Origin: Candidatus Saccharimonadota bacterium
GTDB lineage: Bacteria; Patescibacteriota; Saccharimonadia; Saccharimonadales; Saccharimonadaceae
Direction of reading: 5' to 3'
DNA length: 5,839 nt
NCBI GenBank assembly: GCA_017510305.1
Contig: JAFWNO010000033.1
Coordinates: 1 to 5,839, forward strand
A program made the translations under genes and the position numbers. Below the pieces are notes generated by a model. That model was not told the DNA's origin. It did no database searches and saw nothing but the letters and a program-made list of their open reading frames with translations. Below are positions 4,352 to 5,839 of this stretch, one piece after another (position 1 is the stretch's first letter; each line of letters begins with the position of its first letter).

Positions 4352-5839
4352 CTATCTGGCGACACACCGAATAATGAGGCCGCGGCCCTTATCGTAGTTG
4401 TCCTGGGGGTTCACAGCGCCAGAGATATAACCCAGGTAGTAGGCACTTGTCTCTGATGAAGGCGTACCAGACCAGAAGAGACCGTAGATGCCCTGACCAT
4501 ACTCTGAAGCGTTGTCCCAATTCCAGAAGCCATAGTAGAGGCTGAAGCCAAGATACGTGTTTGCCAGAAGTTGTGTACCGGTAGTGATACTATAGGCATC
4601 TAGGAGCTTTGCCCAAGATTTATTTACACCCACACCGCCATTAGTTGGCAGAGTCCAGCCTTTCGGGCAGATGGAGGTATTTGGTGCCGTAGTTACACCT
4701 GCTGCTGTTTCCTTGGCTACTGCTACTGTCCAGTTGTAGAAGACTTCACCCCAGTAGGATTGGTCTTGGGTGGCCTCATTACCTAAACCATGGGCTACTT
4801 CTACTCTTTTAGCATTGTAAATATTAGAGTTCCATTGATTTGTAGCGGTAATACTAGCTGGTATAGTGTAACTCGTTGGCGAAGTAAAATCACTATCCGC
4901 TGCAGCTATGGTCTTGTTGTAAAGGTTTAGGTTATCCGTCATCCAGCAGTTACCATCTTTAGCTCTAATTACGCCATAAGTACCAGTAGTGTTGCTACCA
5001 GCATTACCCATGCCTCTAGTATCTCTTAGTCTCATAGTGGTACCAATTGGGCTATTCTGGCAGATGTTGGTTGTCATCTGCTGCATAGTAGTGATTTGTT
5101 GCATTGGGGATGTACCTTCATAGGTGATATCATTATTGCCTTCTAATACTCTACCATACTTATTTAAAGTTAAGACTACATCATAGTTACCTACAAGAAG
5201 TGTAGGAGAAGTACAAGTAGCATAGAGGTAATTGTTACTATCAGTATGAAGGGATACATTGGTACAAGTGTCTGTTTCTATATCACCACTACTATTTTTA
5301 AAGGCAACTGTAGCAGTGCCTAAATCTGTATCGGTAGTACTAATAGAAGTATAGATAGTAAGAGTTTGGTAAGGATCACTTAGATTAATGGTGCTAGGAC
5401 TTACCCTTATTTCGCTCGGCTGTTCGGCAAGAGCAGTATATAGTACAGTATTACTATAGTTTCCGGCTGGGATATCTCTGTCTGCTTTTACGCCATAGTA
5501 GATAGTAGTATTAGAGATTGGCTCGGTATCTTGGGTAAGTAAGACTTCACTGCCATTTACTGGAACGGTAGTGAACTTACTGTCATTGGTGGTAGTAGAA
5601 TAATCACTATCGAAATTGTTAGATTCTATACCTCGGGTATTAGAAGACAGAGCAAAGCCCCAAGTATTATTAGATAGGACAGTAGCAGAGTTTAGAGAAC
5701 TAGTAGTAGTATTACCGATTGGAGCAATATAGGTATTTAGGACTGGTATACCTCCAGATTCTTGAGTATTGTCTCCTGTTAGGTTATTAGATTTTGTGGT
5801 AGTAGAAGGGCTGGTAGTAGAAAGGAGTAATTGATGAGT
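4352..5839 (-). CDS. FISUMP-domain surface protein, N-terminus outside the window (partial)
   Basis: The frame is open without a stop from the right edge to the TAG at 4354-4352, giving 495 visible residues. An in-frame ATG at 5104 is internal and should not be used as the start. Visible residues 1-139 form a Thr/Ser/Asn-rich module with TWGFAL (W60), VPVNGSEVLL, IYYGVKAD (113-120) and PAGNYSNTVLYTALAE (124-139). Residues about 140-240 look like a beta-rich Ig-type domain with a possible disulfide (C192, C209). Residues about 246-495 are a FISUMP-like domain: NICQN (C260), KDGNCWMTDNLNL (C298), SICPKGWTLPT (C391), LFWSGTPSSETSAYYL, and RGLIIRCVAR (C492) at the end. Four Cys suggest disulfides outside the cell. 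The protein is probably secreted or anchored through an unseen N-terminus, with a likely adhesive or surface role (inferred). Base composition is more AT- and Thr-codon-rich than in ackA. Confidence 0.85.
   Translation of the reverse strand, partial: THQLLLSTTSPSTTTKSNNLTGDNTQESGGIPVLNTYIAPIGNTTTSSLNSATVLSNNTWGFALSSNTRGIESNNFDSDYSTTTNDSKFTTVPVNGSEVLLTQDTEPISNTTIYYGVKADRDIPAGNYSNTVLYTALAEQPSEIRVSPSTINLSDPYQTLTIYTSISTTDTDLGTATVAFKNSSGDIETDTCTNVSLHTDSNNYLYATCTSPTLLVGNYDVVLTLNKYGRVLEGNNDITYEGTSPMQQITTMQQMTTNICQNSPIGTTMRLRDTRGMGNAGSNTTGTYGVIRAKDGNCWMTDNLNLYNKTIAAADSDFTSPTSYTIPASITATNQWNSNIYNAKRVEVAHGLGNEATQDQSYWGEVFYNWTVAVAKETAAGVTTAPNTSICPKGWTLPTNGGVGVNKSWAKLLDAYSITTGTQLLANTYLGFSLYYGFWNWDNASEYGQGIYGLFWSGTPSSETSAYYLGYISGAVNPQDNYDKGRGLIIRCVAR

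Noticed and set aside
4352..5104. A 250-residue protein starting at the ATG at 5104
   Set aside because: The frame is open upstream to the window edge, encodes recognisable domains there, and no Shine-Dalgarno sequence precedes this ATG.
5694..5710. AGT triplet run as a repeat array or CRISPR-like signal
   Set aside because: It is a few consecutive Thr (ACT) codons in a Thr-rich surface protein; there are no spacers or long repeats.
1..5839. UGA recoding as in Gracilibacteria/Absconditabacteria
   Set aside because: All recognisable domains read through without in-frame TGA, Trp uses TGG, and genes stop at TAA or TAG; the standard code fits, although the sample of stops is small.

Overview
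The window looks like a chromosomal segment from a Candidate Phyla Radiation bacterium, most likely Candidatus Saccharibacteria (TM7). The main reason is the partial surface protein at the right end. It combines a WGFAL...YYGVKAD...YTALAE module, an Ig-like stretch and a C-terminal FISUMP-like domain (DGNCWMT, ICPKGWTLPT, RCVAR), an arrangement I associate with Saccharibacteria exported proteins. This is recognition from memory, not a search. The standard genetic code fits: all visible genes stop at TAA or TAG and none needs TGA read as an amino acid, which argues against UGA-recoding CPR lineages.

Layout. Bases 29-1265 (+) hold two membrane proteins in a row: a TspO/MBR tryptophan-rich sensory protein and a DUF975-type protein with a Lys/Ala/Glu-rich tail. 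Bases 1135-2984 (-) hold a two-gene operon: a divergent acetate kinase, then a TylF-like SAM methyltransferase joined to it by a TAATG stop/start overlap. The methyltransferase runs 131 bp into the convergent DUF975 gene, so its last ~42 residues are antisense to the DUF975 tail. Bases 2985-3116 are a divergent promoter region with a 7-bp tandem repeat and two TATAAT boxes. They lead (+) into a 104-residue unknown membrane protein that ends at a strong hairpin terminator. That terminator lies inside a possible 40-codon Lys-rich ORF on the opposite strand (3415-3537, -) that has a perfect AGGAGG. Bases 3623-4036 (+) encode a small exported, charged helical protein with an internal 27-residue duplication. 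Bases 4037-4351 carry no convincing gene but contain a 189-bp imperfect palindrome whose core is a bidirectional terminator. Bases 4352-5839 (-) are the 3' part of the FISUMP surface protein, open past the window edge.

How the genes relate. Most products are membrane or exported proteins, fitting a small epibiotic cell with a large surface investment. Acetate kinase would make ATP from acetyl phosphate. There is no obvious single pathway linking the genes. Recognisable promoters are of the extended -10 type (TGN-TATAAT) and predict short leaders of roughly 10-30 nt. I see no tRNA, rRNA, CRISPR array, transposase or riboswitch. The best candidates for something undescribed are the large palindrome, the methyltransferase/DUF975 overprinting and the Lys-rich ORF over the terminator.
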